DNA from: CADEED01 sp043747875
Lineage (GTDB): Bacteria > Pseudomonadota > Gammaproteobacteria > Steroidobacterales > Steroidobacteraceae
Direction of reading: 5' to 3'
Length of the DNA: 64,000 nt
NCBI GenBank assembly: GCA_043747875.1
Contig: JAYTOI010000134.1
Span: forward strand, 32,785-96,784
Of this stretch, positions 1 through 8,614 are shown in pieces. The notes under the pieces were generated by a model, which had not been told where the DNA came from, did not search any database, and was given only the letters and a program-made list of their open reading frames with translations. Made by a program: the position numbers and the translations under genes. The first letter of the stretch is position 1. Each line of letters starts with the position of its first letter.

Positions 1-623
1 GTGCGAGGCGCTTCGACAACCGCCTTGAGCCTATCCAGCGCCTCTCCCCAGGCGCGCCGATACCCATCCGCCTCCGCGCGCGTCTGCAGCCGCCCGACGC
101 TGACCATCACCGTGCAGTTCTTGCCGTTCGGCGTGAACTTGATCTCCACGGGAGTCGGCAGCGTGAGGCCTTCATCCTCGGCAATCAGCCGGATGCTCTT
201 CACCGCAGTCACCTTCCTGATGGCCGCGCGATTGCCATCGGCATTGCGCCAGTGGCCGCCGTCGCGCAGATCGACATCGTGCTCGGGGCCGAACCAGGCG
301 TCGAGCGCCCTCGCGGTCGCGAACGCCGCATAACAATCCTTGGGGCTGGCTTTGATGCTCTTGGTCGGGCAGATCGAATAGCCCTTCGGCTTGCCGTCTT
401 TCGCGAGATCGCCGCGCGCGATCTCGTACTCGTTGACGATGGTCGTCATCCACCACGCGTCGACCTCGTGCTCGTCGCGCAGCCACACGGTGAGCTCGCG
501 GCGGCCGAGTGCGATGCCGCCGTGCTCGTCGAGCGCCTTGTGCCATTCCGCCAGCGACTTTCCGGTGGCCCCTTTGCACGACGCCTCGCTCACGGCGTGA
601 TCGGCCTTGCGCTCGACCTTCAT
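1..623 (-). CDS. SRPBCC/AHSA1-family protein (3' end outside window)
   Basis: The minus-strand frame opens at ATG 623 and is still open at base 1, so the C-terminus is missing. After about 55 N-terminal residues rich in charged and Trp residues (EVDAWWMTTIV), the translation shows a START-like ligand-binding pattern: a segment around KASPKDCYAAFATARALD, then AWFGPEHDVDLRDGG, and later an EIKFTPNGKNCTVMVS strand. This is typical of activator-of-Hsp90-like/SRPBCC proteins, small cytoplasmic proteins that bind hydrophobic ligands; the ligand cannot be predicted. The start overlaps the end of the upstream DUF1761 frame by 4 nt (ATGA), suggesting translational coupling. The family call rests on pattern recognition only. 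Confidence 0.7.
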   Translation of the reverse strand, partial: MKVERKADHAVSEASCKGATGKSLAEWHKALDEHGGIALGRRELTVWLRDEHEVDAWWMTTIVNEYEIARGDLAKDGKPKGYSICPTKSIKASPKDCYAAFATARALDAWFGPEHDVDLRDGGHWRNADGNRAAIRKVTAVKSIRLIAEDEGLTLPTPVEIKFTPNGKNCTVMVSVGRLQTRAEADGYRRAWGEALDRLKAVVEAPR

Positions 624-1051
624 GGCGCGCAGGGCACGGCGGCGCAATCCGCGCAGGGCATGAGCGCGAGGATGAGTCCGATCGCCGTGAACTGCAGCGT
701 GTGATAGCCGCTGTTGATGAGGAACCGCTTGAAGCTGCGGCGCTCGAATAGATAGTGGGTGCCGAAGGTTGCGCCCACCCGGAACAAGCCGGCCGAGAAG
801 CCGGCGCTCAGTGCGGGCGCGGTGGGCGGGCGTGGTCCGAGGAATTGCGCGAACACCCACGACGCCAGCAACGCGAGCACCAGCGACAGGCCGAAGATCT
901 TCGCCTGGTTGCCATTCTCGAGCTGCTCGTCGGTGACGCCGGATTCGCGCTGCCAGACCTTGCCGAACAGCACGGGCGAGTACTACAGGCCGCCTAACAG
1001 AAAGGTCGCGACGGCCGCGATGACGACGGCGATGTAATTCACTTCGGGCAT
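620..1051 (-). pseudogene. DUF1761 membrane protein with an in-frame amber codon
   Basis: One minus-strand frame runs from ATG 1051, preceded by a strong AGGGAGG ribosome site, to a stop at 620. It is interrupted once, at 983-985, by TAG. The residues around it read FLLGGL-stop-YSPVLFGKVW. DUF1761 proteins normally have Trp-Tyr-Ser-Pro here, so a single TGG-to-TAG change explains the break. The rest is intact: several hydrophobic segments and the typical C-terminal half ending in a Cys-containing helix. The gene is about 143 codons, the normal size for this small integral membrane family of unknown function. It is coupled to the downstream SRPBCC gene. A sequencing error or a real nonsense allele are both possible. 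Confidence 0.7.
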
Positions 1052-1245
1052 GACGCCTCCCTTGGTCGTTGTGCCGGGATTCTGCGCGTGCCGCCGCCGC
1101 GAGTCTTGGAATAATGGGAAGTTGCCCCAGAGTGCGGCGCTTGAGGAATGTTCGCACCAGATAAATCGGCGACGAGGGGAGTCCGGACGCGCTGTAGACT
1201 GGCTGGAGCAACCTCGAGCCTGAGCACGCACGGAGCACCATCGAC

Positions 1246-2058
1246 ATGGGCATAAGCAAGAACAAGCGCATCACCAAGAAGACCACGACGAAGGTCAAGC
1301 CGCCGAAATTTCTCGCGATGTTCAAGGCCGGTCAGTTCGTGATCACCGGGCGCTCGCCGTTCGGCACGAAAGCGAAGGCGATCAAGGTCAACCAGGACAA
1401 GTCGAAGGGCCCCACGGAAGATCGCCGGCACGTCCTGCACTATGACGAAGTGCTCAAGCCCCTGATCGAGCGCGTCATGACCAGCCTGTTCGCCAGTCTG
1501 GGCGACGAGAAGAGCGTCGCACTCCAGGTCACGCAAAGCATGGAGGCGCTGGGCATCAAGAGGCTTCCGAAGAAGCCCGAGAAGGTGATGGAGCGGCTGG
1601 TGACCGAGATCAACAGCGCCCCGAACAACCTGATACCGGACCGTGCCGACACCAACAAGGCCATCGAGGTGGTGCGCGGATACATCCGGAACTACATCAA
1701 GGATCTCTCGACCTCGGATTTCGCGAAAGATTGCGAAACGGACAACACCGCGAGAATGGCCTTGTACAAGCAGCATGCCAAAAAAGTGTTTGTGCGCGAC
1801 GCCACGGGTGGGGACATCACCGACGAGCGCAACCGGATGCATGGCGAGATCCTGGCGTTCATCGACGGCTGCCAGGGACCGAGTCAACTCTGGATCGTCC
1901 TCCACGATCTGGTGTATTCGGTGACCTTCGACTTCTCGCCGAAGATCGCCCGCGATGCCACGGTGCGCGCCATGAATTGGCAGAAGAAGATGTCGCTCAA
2001 CGAGGATGCACCCGCGACGCAGCAGCTCGAGGATTTGCTGAGCCTGCTGGATGGATGA
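1246..2058 (+). CDS. hypothetical protein, basic N-terminus
   Basis: This 270-residue protein starts at ATG 1246, with a GGAG about 10 nt upstream. I do not recognise the family. The first 60 residues are very basic (KNKRITKKTTTKVKPPK and further Lys). The rest looks mainly helical with a balanced charged composition and no signal peptide or membrane segment. Codon use (strong G/C third positions) supports a real gene. It stands alone: a divergent DUF1761 gene lies upstream and a palindromic repeat unit lies just downstream. The basic tail might bind nucleic acid, but that is speculation. Confidence 0.75.
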   Translation: MGISKNKRITKKTTTKVKPPKFLAMFKAGQFVITGRSPFGTKAKAIKVNQDKSKGPTEDRRHVLHYDEVLKPLIERVMTSLFASLGDEKSVALQVTQSMEALGIKRLPKKPEKVMERLVTEINSAPNNLIPDRADTNKAIEVVRGYIRNYIKDLSTSDFAKDCETDNTARMALYKQHAKKVFVRDATGGDITDERNRMHGEILAFIDGCQGPSQLWIVLHDLVYSVTFDFSPKIARDATVRAMNWQKKMSLNEDAPATQQLEDLLSLLDG

Positions 2059-2101
2059 GGGTCACCTCAGCACCACGCTCTGCGCGACTGGTCGGGGCGA
2101 G

Positions 2102-2194
2102 GGGGACATTCCTCATTTCATTGTCACAATTGATAGTGACGCTCGAGGCTCTCCCCCATCAAGCAATTGTGACAATGAAATGAGGAATGTCCCC
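2102..2194. repeat. perfect 31-bp inverted repeat with 31-nt spacer
   Basis: Positions 2102-2132 and 2164-2194 are exact reverse complements (31 bp each), beginning GGGGACATTCCTCATTT on the outside and ending CACAATTG on the inside. The spacer is 2133-2163. The unit is far more AT-rich than its surroundings and lies between the ends of two genes. GGGGACATTCC-type palindromes resemble REP-like elements mobilised by IS200-like (RAYT) transposases. That origin is inference, because no such transposase is in the window. As RNA it would fold into a very stable stem. Confidence 0.9.
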
Positions 2195-2227
2195 ATTAAT
2201 CTGAAATGAGGAATGTCCCCATTAATC
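2176..2227. repeat. two exact 26-bp tandem repeats
   Basis: The 26 bp at 2176-2201 are repeated without change at 2202-2227 (TGAAATGAGGAATGTCCCC followed by ATTAATC). The first copy overlaps the right arm of the adjacent 31-bp inverted repeat, so the element consists of a palindrome plus an extra partial copy. It ends 3 bp before the stop of the converging DUF1080-esterase gene. Confidence 0.9.
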
Positions 2228-2229
2228 CA

Positions 2230-4020
2230 TCAGTCGTTGGTCCAGATCCACTTCAGCATCTCGGGCATCAACGCGCCGCCGTGATCGTCGGAGTGCCCGC
2301 CGTCGCCCCAGTTGTACTTCAGCTCGTATCTCGCACCGAGCTGCCTGCTCTTGTCCGCGGTGGCGTTCGCATACTCGAGCGCGCTCACCATCTGCTGGTT
2401 GGCGAGGAACCAGTTGCCGTGCTCGTTCGACAGGTCGTTCGACCCGTCCTGTAGATAGATGCGGATCGGCTTGATGGGGTTCTTGCGGATCAATGTCGGA
2501 TACAGGTCGCCGCCCGGCATCATCGGCTTGCCATCCGCGGCCGCTGCGTAGCCGATCGAGGTGTAGCTGCCGACGATACTGATGACGCGCCGAAAGTAGT
2601 CAGGCCGCTGCCACGCCGCCGTGAACGCGGCGATGGCGCCGCTCGACGCGCCGCCGATGGCGCGCTTCTCCGGGTCGCTGGTCAGCCGGTATTTCTTCTC
2701 CACTTCCGGCAACAGCTCTTCGATGAGCATGCGTGCGTACGCGTCGCTGAGTGCGTCGTACTCTTCGCGGCGATGGTTCGGGTTGCTGGTGCCGAGCGTA
2801 TCCGGATACGCGTCGCTGAGATTGCCCGGCGTCACGAACACGCCGATGGTCACCGGCATCTGGCCTTTCGCGATGAGATTCTCCATGACCTGCGGCACGC
2901 GCAGCGCGCCGTTCGGGTTGGTCGCGCGCTGGCCGTCCTGGAACACGAGCAGGTTCGCGGGTTTGGGCTTCTTCTCCTGGTACTGGACCGGCACGTAGAT
3001 CCAGTAGCGGCGTACCGTGCCCGCGATGATCTGGCTGTGGAACTCGAACGGCCCTTCGAGCCGGCCCTTCGGCACGTTCGGCTGGGGCAGGGAGTCGGCC
3101 ATCAGCGCATATTCGCCGGGCTTGCGCATCGCGGCCTTCACGCCCTCGGCGAGTTGGCAATCCGCCGCCACGTGCTTGACGAAGTAGCTCTTGTAGTTAG
3201 CCGCGGACTTGTCCATGCAGCCCGCGAGATTCAACAACTCCACCTTGCGGAAGTCGATGGGGTGCGACTCGCTCTGCAGCGAGAGGTAACCGCCCTCCAT
3301 GAGCGTGCCGTCGGGCTTGGTCGTGGTGTTGAAATTGTCGACCACGCCGCCGCCGAATTGCGGCATCTCGTACTCGAGCACCTTCTGGCCGTTCACGTAG
3401 TGCGTGATCTTCCCCGAGCCGTGCACCTCGAACTCCGCGCGCACCCATTGATCGCCGTCGAACGTGGGTGAGCTCGAATTGAGGCAGTGATCCTTGTAGA
3501 ACCTGCCCTGGTAGATGACCTCGGTGCCGGGGCTGCACATGTTGGCCGTGGGACGCGGTTTGCCGTCGGAGCGGCCGCCCAACAACTGCCCCTCGATCGA
3601 GATCGGGAACGTCTGCTCGCGCGGCATGGTACGCGGATCAGGCGCATGCAGCATGGCGCCGCTGTTGCGGAACGCCCACGCGCCCGGATTGCCGGGTGCC
3701 TGTTCGCCCACGAAGCGGTATTCCACGACCAGCCGGTAGTAAGAGTAGGGCTGCTGGTAGAAGAGGTGCCCGAACTGCGCATCGAAGCTCTGGTACTGGT
3801 CGTAACGCACCGCGAGCAGGCCGTTCTCGACGCGGAAGGTGTTGCCGAAATTGTCGCCAAGATCGTGCTTGGCGATCTTCGGCACCCAGCCGGTGAGGTC
3901 CTTGCCGTTGAAGAGCACGAGCCAGTCTTCGCGGTCCGCGGCCGCGGGCTGCTGCGCGAACACCGCCCCGGCCCCTAACAAAGCGATGAATGCGGCGCGC
4001 TGAATTCCTCTGGCGATCAT
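2230..4020 (-). CDS. secreted DUF1080 (LamG-like) / esterase fusion
   Basis: The 596-residue precursor starts at ATG 4020 with AGGAGA just upstream. An N-terminal signal peptide (about 1-21) leads to a DUF1080/3-keto-disaccharide-hydrolase-type jelly-roll domain (about 28-250; VLFNGKDLTGW, then RNSGAMLH). A linker and an alpha/beta-hydrolase of the enterochelin/feruloyl-esterase type follow (about 330-596), with nucleophile motif GGASSGA near residue 460 and a late GGHSDDHGG that probably supplies the His. The likely role is periplasmic or extracellular attack on ester-decorated polysaccharide. The start overlaps the stop of the upstream GH43 gene (ATGA), so the two are co-translated. The frame is open further upstream, but that part is antisense-type noise. 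The fusion of these two domains is the odd feature. Confidence 0.85.
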   Translation of the reverse strand: MIARGIQRAAFIALLGAGAVFAQQPAAADREDWLVLFNGKDLTGWVPKIAKHDLGDNFGNTFRVENGLLAVRYDQYQSFDAQFGHLFYQQPYSYYRLVVEYRFVGEQAPGNPGAWAFRNSGAMLHAPDPRTMPREQTFPISIEGQLLGGRSDGKPRPTANMCSPGTEVIYQGRFYKDHCLNSSSPTFDGDQWVRAEFEVHGSGKITHYVNGQKVLEYEMPQFGGGVVDNFNTTTKPDGTLMEGGYLSLQSESHPIDFRKVELLNLAGCMDKSAANYKSYFVKHVAADCQLAEGVKAAMRKPGEYALMADSLPQPNVPKGRLEGPFEFHSQIIAGTVRRYWIYVPVQYQEKKPKPANLLVFQDGQRATNPNGALRVPQVMENLIAKGQMPVTIGVFVTPGNLSDAYPDTLGTSNPNHRREEYDALSDAYARMLIEELLPEVEKKYRLTSDPEKRAIGGASSGAIAAFTAAWQRPDYFRRVISIVGSYTSIGYAAAADGKPMMPGGDLYPTLIRKNPIKPIRIYLQDGSNDLSNEHGNWFLANQQMVSALEYANATADKSRQLGARYELKYNWGDGGHSDDHGGALMPEMLKWIWTND

Positions 4021-5675
4021 GTCTTCTCCTGTCGAGCGTAAGGCCCCAGCACGGTGCCGACGAATCCACCGGCGACTTCCGAGCTCAGGAAGGTGCCGTC
4101 GTCGTTCTCGCGCAGCGCCTGCCAGCCCTGGCCGGCGTCGTAGTGAAACGAATACTTGCCCCCGGTGGCACTGACACGCAGCTTCAGGGCGGCCACCGCC
4201 GTGATCGCGGGACCGCCGATCACCGTGAAGCGCCGGCCGGCGCGCCGCTCGAGGAACAGCTGCAGCCCGTCCGCGGTGCGGCGCGTGCCGAGGAAATACC
4301 AGTTCTCCTCGTTCTGGAACACCGCGATCCCCGCGGCGACCCCGGGCGTCGCGGGCGGCGTGAACTGCGTGCTGGCATCGAAATTCTGATGCTGCTGGCG
4401 GCGTGCCAGAAACGAGGCATTGCGCTTCTCGTCGAGGTTCACCGCCAGCGGACGAATCGTGAGCGCACCGCGGCGCGCCTCGAGATCGATCCAGTTCTCT
4501 TTCGGCACGTGGATCTGGAGCCACTCGGGGCCCATCTTCCCGAAGAATTCCTCGGAGCGGCGTATGTTGCCGGTGAGGTCGTCGAAGGGGATGTCCGTCG
4601 CGCGTGAGTAGCTAGGCGCCTTGAGCAGCGTCGGCACGGGCTGCCCGTGCGGCAGGATGCGCGGCCAGCCGTCCTTCCAGGTGACCGGCAGCAGGAAGGT
4701 CTCGCGTCCGGTGTTGAAGCGGTACCCCTCGTATGGACGCGAGGCCAGGAACACGGCCCACCAGTTGCCGTCGCGGAACTGCACCAGGTCGGCGTGCCCG
4801 GAGTTCGTGATCGGGTCGGGACGGTTCGCTGGCAGGTCGCGTTGCGTGAGGATGGGATTATCGGCGGCGGCCTCGAACGGCCCCAACGGAGATTTCGCGC
4901 GGAAGATCACCGCGGAGTGCCCGCGCTCGGTGCCGCCCTCGGCGCACATCAGGTAGTACCAGCCCTTGACGCGGTACAGGTGCGGGCCTTCTATCCAGAT
5001 GGGGCTTTTCGAGAGGTCGACGCCACCGTTGACGAGCAGGCGCTTCTCGCCGGCTTTCAGAGTGGCGACATCGAACTCGTGCAGCCAGATCGCGGTGTGG
5101 CCTTCGTACAGCGGCTTGCCCTCCGGCGGACCGTTGTGCACTAGATAGGCCTTGCCGTCTTCGTCGAAGAACAGCGACGGATCGATACCGTCGACATTGG
5201 GCAGGAACACCGGTTCCGACCACGGTCCGGCTGGATCTTTTGCCGTCACGACGAAATTGCCGCCCGCGCCGACCAGCGTGTTGACGATGTAGAACGTGCC
5301 CTCGTGAAACGCGATGGCCGGCGCGAACACGCCGCGCGAGATGCCTTGGCCATCGAAGCTGATCTTGGCGGGATCGTTGAGCGCGTGACCCACGAGCTTC
5401 CAATGCACCAGGTCCACGCTCTCGTGGATCGGGATGCCGGGCCAATGCGCGAACGTTGAGTTCACCATGTAGAACTTGTCGCCGGCGCGCGTGATGCTGG
5501 GATCGGGGTAATACCCGGCGAGGATGGGATTGCGGAAGCTGCCCTTGGGCAGCGGCGCGCTGAAGATCGCGTCGCGTCCCGCGTATTCGAACCAGTCGTA
5601 CGCCACCGTGTTTTGCGCCTGCGCGGACGCAGTCGCCAGCGCCGCCGCCAGCGCGACAGCCAAAAAAGATCGCAT
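4017..5675 (-). CDS. secreted GH43-family glycoside hydrolase
   Basis: This is a 552-residue protein with a clear signal peptide ending near AQA (about residue 20). The five-bladed propeller catalytic triad of family GH43 is visible: Asp58 in GYYPDPSI (base), Asp165 in GIDPSLFFD (pKa modulator) and Glu229 in IWIEGPHLY (acid). The C-terminal about 200 residues match the beta-sandwich accessory domain of GH43 beta-xylosidases/alpha-L-arabinofuranosidases. It should remove xylose or arabinose from hemicellulose fragments in the periplasm. It is the first gene of a two-gene unit with the esterase fusion. Exact substrate is not predictable by eye. Confidence 0.9.
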   Translation of the reverse strand: MRSFLAVALAAALATASAQAQNTVAYDWFEYAGRDAIFSAPLPKGSFRNPILAGYYPDPSITRAGDKFYMVNSTFAHWPGIPIHESVDLVHWKLVGHALNDPAKISFDGQGISRGVFAPAIAFHEGTFYIVNTLVGAGGNFVVTAKDPAGPWSEPVFLPNVDGIDPSLFFDEDGKAYLVHNGPPEGKPLYEGHTAIWLHEFDVATLKAGEKRLLVNGGVDLSKSPIWIEGPHLYRVKGWYYLMCAEGGTERGHSAVIFRAKSPLGPFEAAADNPILTQRDLPANRPDPITNSGHADLVQFRDGNWWAVFLASRPYEGYRFNTGRETFLLPVTWKDGWPRILPHGQPVPTLLKAPSYSRATDIPFDDLTGNIRRSEEFFGKMGPEWLQIHVPKENWIDLEARRGALTIRPLAVNLDEKRNASFLARRQQHQNFDASTQFTPPATPGVAAGIAVFQNEENWYFLGTRRTADGLQLFLERRAGRRFTVIGGPAITAVAALKLRVSATGGKYSFHYDAGQGWQALRENDDGTFLSSEVAGGFVGTVLGPYARQEKT

Positions 5676-5838
5676 GACCCCACCCCCTGTTCTTCTGAGC
5701 GCTAGTTTTCCACAAACGGATGGGTATTGCGGGACTTACGCGATCCATCAGGTGTCTGTCCACCGCTGCCGTAAGTCATTCGTAAGCTGGTTCGACCGAA
5801 CGTCGACTCCTCGTTTATTGGCTATGAGGAGTCCAACC

Positions 5839-7200
5839 ATGAAGTCAGCCAGGTATATCTGCAGCGCCGTTCTGGCCGTAGCCTCTGTTTTCAATGTGAG
5901 CACGGCGACTGCGCGTGAACCACTCGACCAGGCGCTTGCGACCGTCAGGCCGGGTAACTCAACCGATCGCTGCGGTGGGGAGAACTGCGCGGCCGTGGCC
6001 CGCGGGCTCATCGGCTTCCTCGATCGCCGCCTGCACGGTCTGCAGGGCAATGGCCGCTCCTGTGCCGACTGCCACATGCCGCGCGACAGCTTTCAACTCT
6101 CTCCGGCGAGCGCCGAGGCGCGATTTCAGTTCCTGCAGTGGCGGCGCACGTGGAACCCGGCCGCCCAGGATCCGCTGTTCCTGCCGCTGGATGCCGACGA
6201 TTTCCGCACACACGGCGCGCAGGCCAACGACTTCAGTAATGTGCGCGAAAACGGCTTGATCAGAGTGACGCTGCCTTTGCCCGCCAACTTCCGCCTGATC
6301 GATCCGGCCACGAATGCCGTGTCGAGTGAGACCACGGTGGATGTGTGGCGCGCGGTGCCCAGCATCTTCAATGTGAAGCTGACCGGAGCGGATGCCGGCA
6401 TTCCCTGGGCGCGTGGCCCGAACGTGACCGGTGGATATCAGCTGGACGCACGCACGGCGAATCTGCAGGAGCAGGCGCTCGGGGCGCTCACCGCGCACGC
6501 GCAGGTCGTGAATGCACCCACGCCGCGGTTGCTCGACGATCTCGCCGCATTCCAGAACCTGCTGTTCTCGTCGCCGCGGGTGCGCGCACTGGCCGATGCC
6601 GTTCGGCACGACGTGAGTACGCTGCCTGACGTCGATCCGCCGCTCACTGCGCTCGAAGCCCAAGGCAAGGTCGTGTTCACGCGCGCCTGTGCCCAGTGCC
6701 ACGGCGGACCGGGCCAGACGACCATCCAGGCGCCGCTGCTACTGCGCTTTCACGACATTGTCGTGAATTGCCCGCGTCCCGTGGATACCGCCGTGCCCGC
6801 GCGCTTCAGCTTCGCGCCTTGCCCGCCGCGCCTGGCTCGCAACGCACGCAGCTATGAGATCGCCCTGGCAAACGGCACGGTGGTCAGGCGCACCAGCTCC
6901 GATCCCGGGCGCGCGCTGCTGACCGGGTTTGTCGGTGGCCAGGCAGCCGCCGATGACTGGAATAAATTCGATGTGCCCGGATTGCGCGGCATCGGCCAGA
7001 CCGCGCCGTACTTTCACAACAACAGTGTCGACACGCTCGAGCAGCTGGTCGATCAGTACATCGCGTTCTTCCAGCATGCACAGGCGAATGCGCCCGCCGG
7101 CGTCATACCGCCCTTCGCGACGACGGACGGGGTGCACTTCGATCGCCAGCCGCTGGCGGAGGAGCGTGGCGCGCTCGTGGCCTATCTACATAAGCTCTGA
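5839..7200 (+). CDS. MauG/cytochrome-c-peroxidase-like dihaem protein
   Basis: The 453-residue precursor starts at ATG 5839, chosen because GAGGAG lies 7 nt upstream; another ATG 15 nt earlier overlaps that site. A signal peptide precedes two c-type haem sites, CADCH in the N-terminal domain and CAQCH in the C-terminal domain. The architecture is that of di-haem peroxidases and MauG-like oxidases, which reduce peroxide or oxidise a protein substrate in the periplasm. The late segment GQTAPYFHNNSV is typical of this family's C-terminal domain. It stands alone, divergent from the GH43 gene, with no mau genes or dedicated cytochrome nearby, so the substrate is unknown. Confidence 0.85.
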   Translation: MKSARYICSAVLAVASVFNVSTATAREPLDQALATVRPGNSTDRCGGENCAAVARGLIGFLDRRLHGLQGNGRSCADCHMPRDSFQLSPASAEARFQFLQWRRTWNPAAQDPLFLPLDADDFRTHGAQANDFSNVRENGLIRVTLPLPANFRLIDPATNAVSSETTVDVWRAVPSIFNVKLTGADAGIPWARGPNVTGGYQLDARTANLQEQALGALTAHAQVVNAPTPRLLDDLAAFQNLLFSSPRVRALADAVRHDVSTLPDVDPPLTALEAQGKVVFTRACAQCHGGPGQTTIQAPLLLRFHDIVVNCPRPVDTAVPARFSFAPCPPRLARNARSYEIALANGTVVRRTSSDPGRALLTGFVGGQAAADDWNKFDVPGLRGIGQTAPYFHNNSVDTLEQLVDQYIAFFQHAQANAPAGVIPPFATTDGVHFDRQPLAEERGALVAYLHKL

Positions 7201-7231
7201 TGGAATTGCCGCGCACCGGCCGGCGGCTGGA

Positions 7232-7768
7232 TCAGCCGTCGACCGGGGCCGCGGGGGTGGACAGAATCTTCTGGTAGAACGCCAGGTCCAACCAGCGTCC
7301 GAACTTGAAGCCCGCCTGCGCCACGGTGCCGCAGTGGGTGAAGCCCAGCTTCTCGTGCAGCCTGATGCTGACCGCGTTCGATGCGTCGATGCCGCCTACC
7401 ATGACGTGATAGTCCTGGCGTTGCGACTCGCCGATGATGGCCTCGAGCAGTACACGCCCGACGCCACAGCCGCGAAAGCGCGCATCCACGTAGATGGAGT
7501 GCTCCACCGTGTACTTGTACGCCGGACGTTCGCGAAACTGTCCGTAGCTCGCGAAGCCCATGAGCTCGCGCTGCTCGTTCTCGATGCCGACCACCGGATA
7601 GTTCCTGAATAGTTTGCCGTCGAACCAGGCAACCATGTCGGCGGGCGTGCGCAGCTTGTAGTCGTAGAGCGCGGTGGAGTTCGCGATGGCCTCATTGAAG
7701 ATGGCGAGGATGGGTTCGGAATGCCGGCCCGGCTCGCACAGCACCCGGTTCATCTGCATGGGGCTCAT
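7232..7768 (-). CDS. GNAT-family N-acetyltransferase (PAT/Bar-like)
   Basis: This 178-residue protein has the GNAT fold signature: a V-YVDARFRGCGVGRVLL acetyl-CoA loop, followed by DASNAVSIRLHEKLGF. This pattern is closest to phosphinothricin/methionine-sulfone acetyltransferases, which acetylate small amines. I placed the start at ATG 7768 because it overlaps the TGA of the upstream PEP-mutase-like gene (ATGA), indicating co-translation; internal ATGs at 7759 and 7753 are alternatives. The substrate is unknown. Confidence 0.85.
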   Translation of the reverse strand: MSPMQMNRVLCEPGRHSEPILAIFNEAIANSTALYDYKLRTPADMVAWFDGKLFRNYPVVGIENEQRELMGFASYGQFRERPAYKYTVEHSIYVDARFRGCGVGRVLLEAIIGESQRQDYHVMVGGIDASNAVSIRLHEKLGFTHCGTVAQAGFKFGRWLDLAFYQKILSTPAAPVDG

Positions 7769-8586
7769 TTCAGGTATTTCGCGAACTCGGAGCTCAGCAT
7801 GGTGCGCTCGACATAGCCGAACGTGCCCGACTCGCGGATCTCGCGCGCGGCATCGACGAGCCCCTGCATCGCCGCGCGATACAGCGAGGTGGCAAGACTG
7901 ATGCGGCGCACGCCCGCGTCGGCGAGCTGCGCGACACTGAACGAGCGCCCGCGGATCGCGACCATGAAATTGACCGGTTTCGACACGGCGGCGCACACCG
8001 CGCGCACGGCCGCGAGGTCGGGCAGGCCGGGCGCGAACAACACGTCGGCACCGGCCTTCTCGAAGGACTGCAGGCGGCGGATGGTGTCGTCGAGATCGGC
8101 GCGGCCATGTAGATAGTTCTCCGCGCGTGCCGTGAGCATGAACGGGAAGGGCAGTGCGCGCGCCGCCTCGACCGCAGCGGCGACCCGCTCGGTGGCCAGA
8201 CCGAGGTCGAAGATGGGATCGTCCTTGCGGCCCGTGGAATCTTCGATCGATCCACCGACCAGCCCCGCGTCGGCCGCGGCGCGTATGGCCCGGGCGGTGT
8301 CTGCGGGCGCATCACCGAACCCTTTCTCGAGATCGCCGGAGACGGGCAGCGTGGTCGCCGCGCAGATCGCTTTCGACTGCGCCATGGACTCTTCCGACGT
8401 GATGCCGTGGTCCAGACGACCGAGGATGCCCGCGGCCGCGCCGCTGGATGTGGCCAGCGCTGGAAAGCCGAGGGTCTGCAGGATTTTCGCAGAGCCGCCG
8501 TCCCAGCAATTGGCGATGACGAACGTGCCGCGTACGTGCAAGTCGCGAAAGTGCTGCGCGCGTTCTTCGAGTGCTTTGTCTTCCAT
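7765..8586 (-). CDS. isocitrate lyase/PEP-mutase superfamily protein
   Basis: This is a 273-residue TIM-barrel protein. It shows the family's early NCWDGGSAKIL segment, a SGDLEKGFGD metal-site region and a SIEDSTGR loop. These resemble the oxaloacetate decarboxylase/2-methylisocitrate-lyase-like branch of the ICL/PEPM superfamily. The segment after SGDLE lacks the classical KKCGH catalytic loop of true isocitrate lyases, so a C-C or P-C lyase of unknown substrate is the best description. ATG 8586 starts the gene. It overlaps the acetyltransferase downstream by 4 nt, and the two probably form a unit. Confidence 0.8.
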   Translation of the reverse strand: MEDKALEERAQHFRDLHVRGTFVIANCWDGGSAKILQTLGFPALATSSGAAAGILGRLDHGITSEESMAQSKAICAATTLPVSGDLEKGFGDAPADTARAIRAAADAGLVGGSIEDSTGRKDDPIFDLGLATERVAAAVEAARALPFPFMLTARAENYLHGRADLDDTIRRLQSFEKAGADVLFAPGLPDLAAVRAVCAAVSKPVNFMVAIRGRSFSVAQLADAGVRRISLATSLYRAAMQGLVDAAREIRESGTFGYVERTMLSSEFAKYLK

Positions 8587-8614
8587 GCCGGCCTCCAGGC
8601 GAAGTAGGCCCAGT

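Noticed and set aside
4021..4524. Upstream extension of the DUF1080-esterase frame inside the GH43 gene
   Set aside because: ATG 4020 has a good ribosome site and a signal peptide. The extension is Arg-rich and overlaps the real GH43 coding sequence.
5524..5838. Upstream extension of the MauG-like frame
   Set aside because: It overlaps the divergent GH43 gene. The internal ATG 5839 has a ribosome site and a signal peptide.
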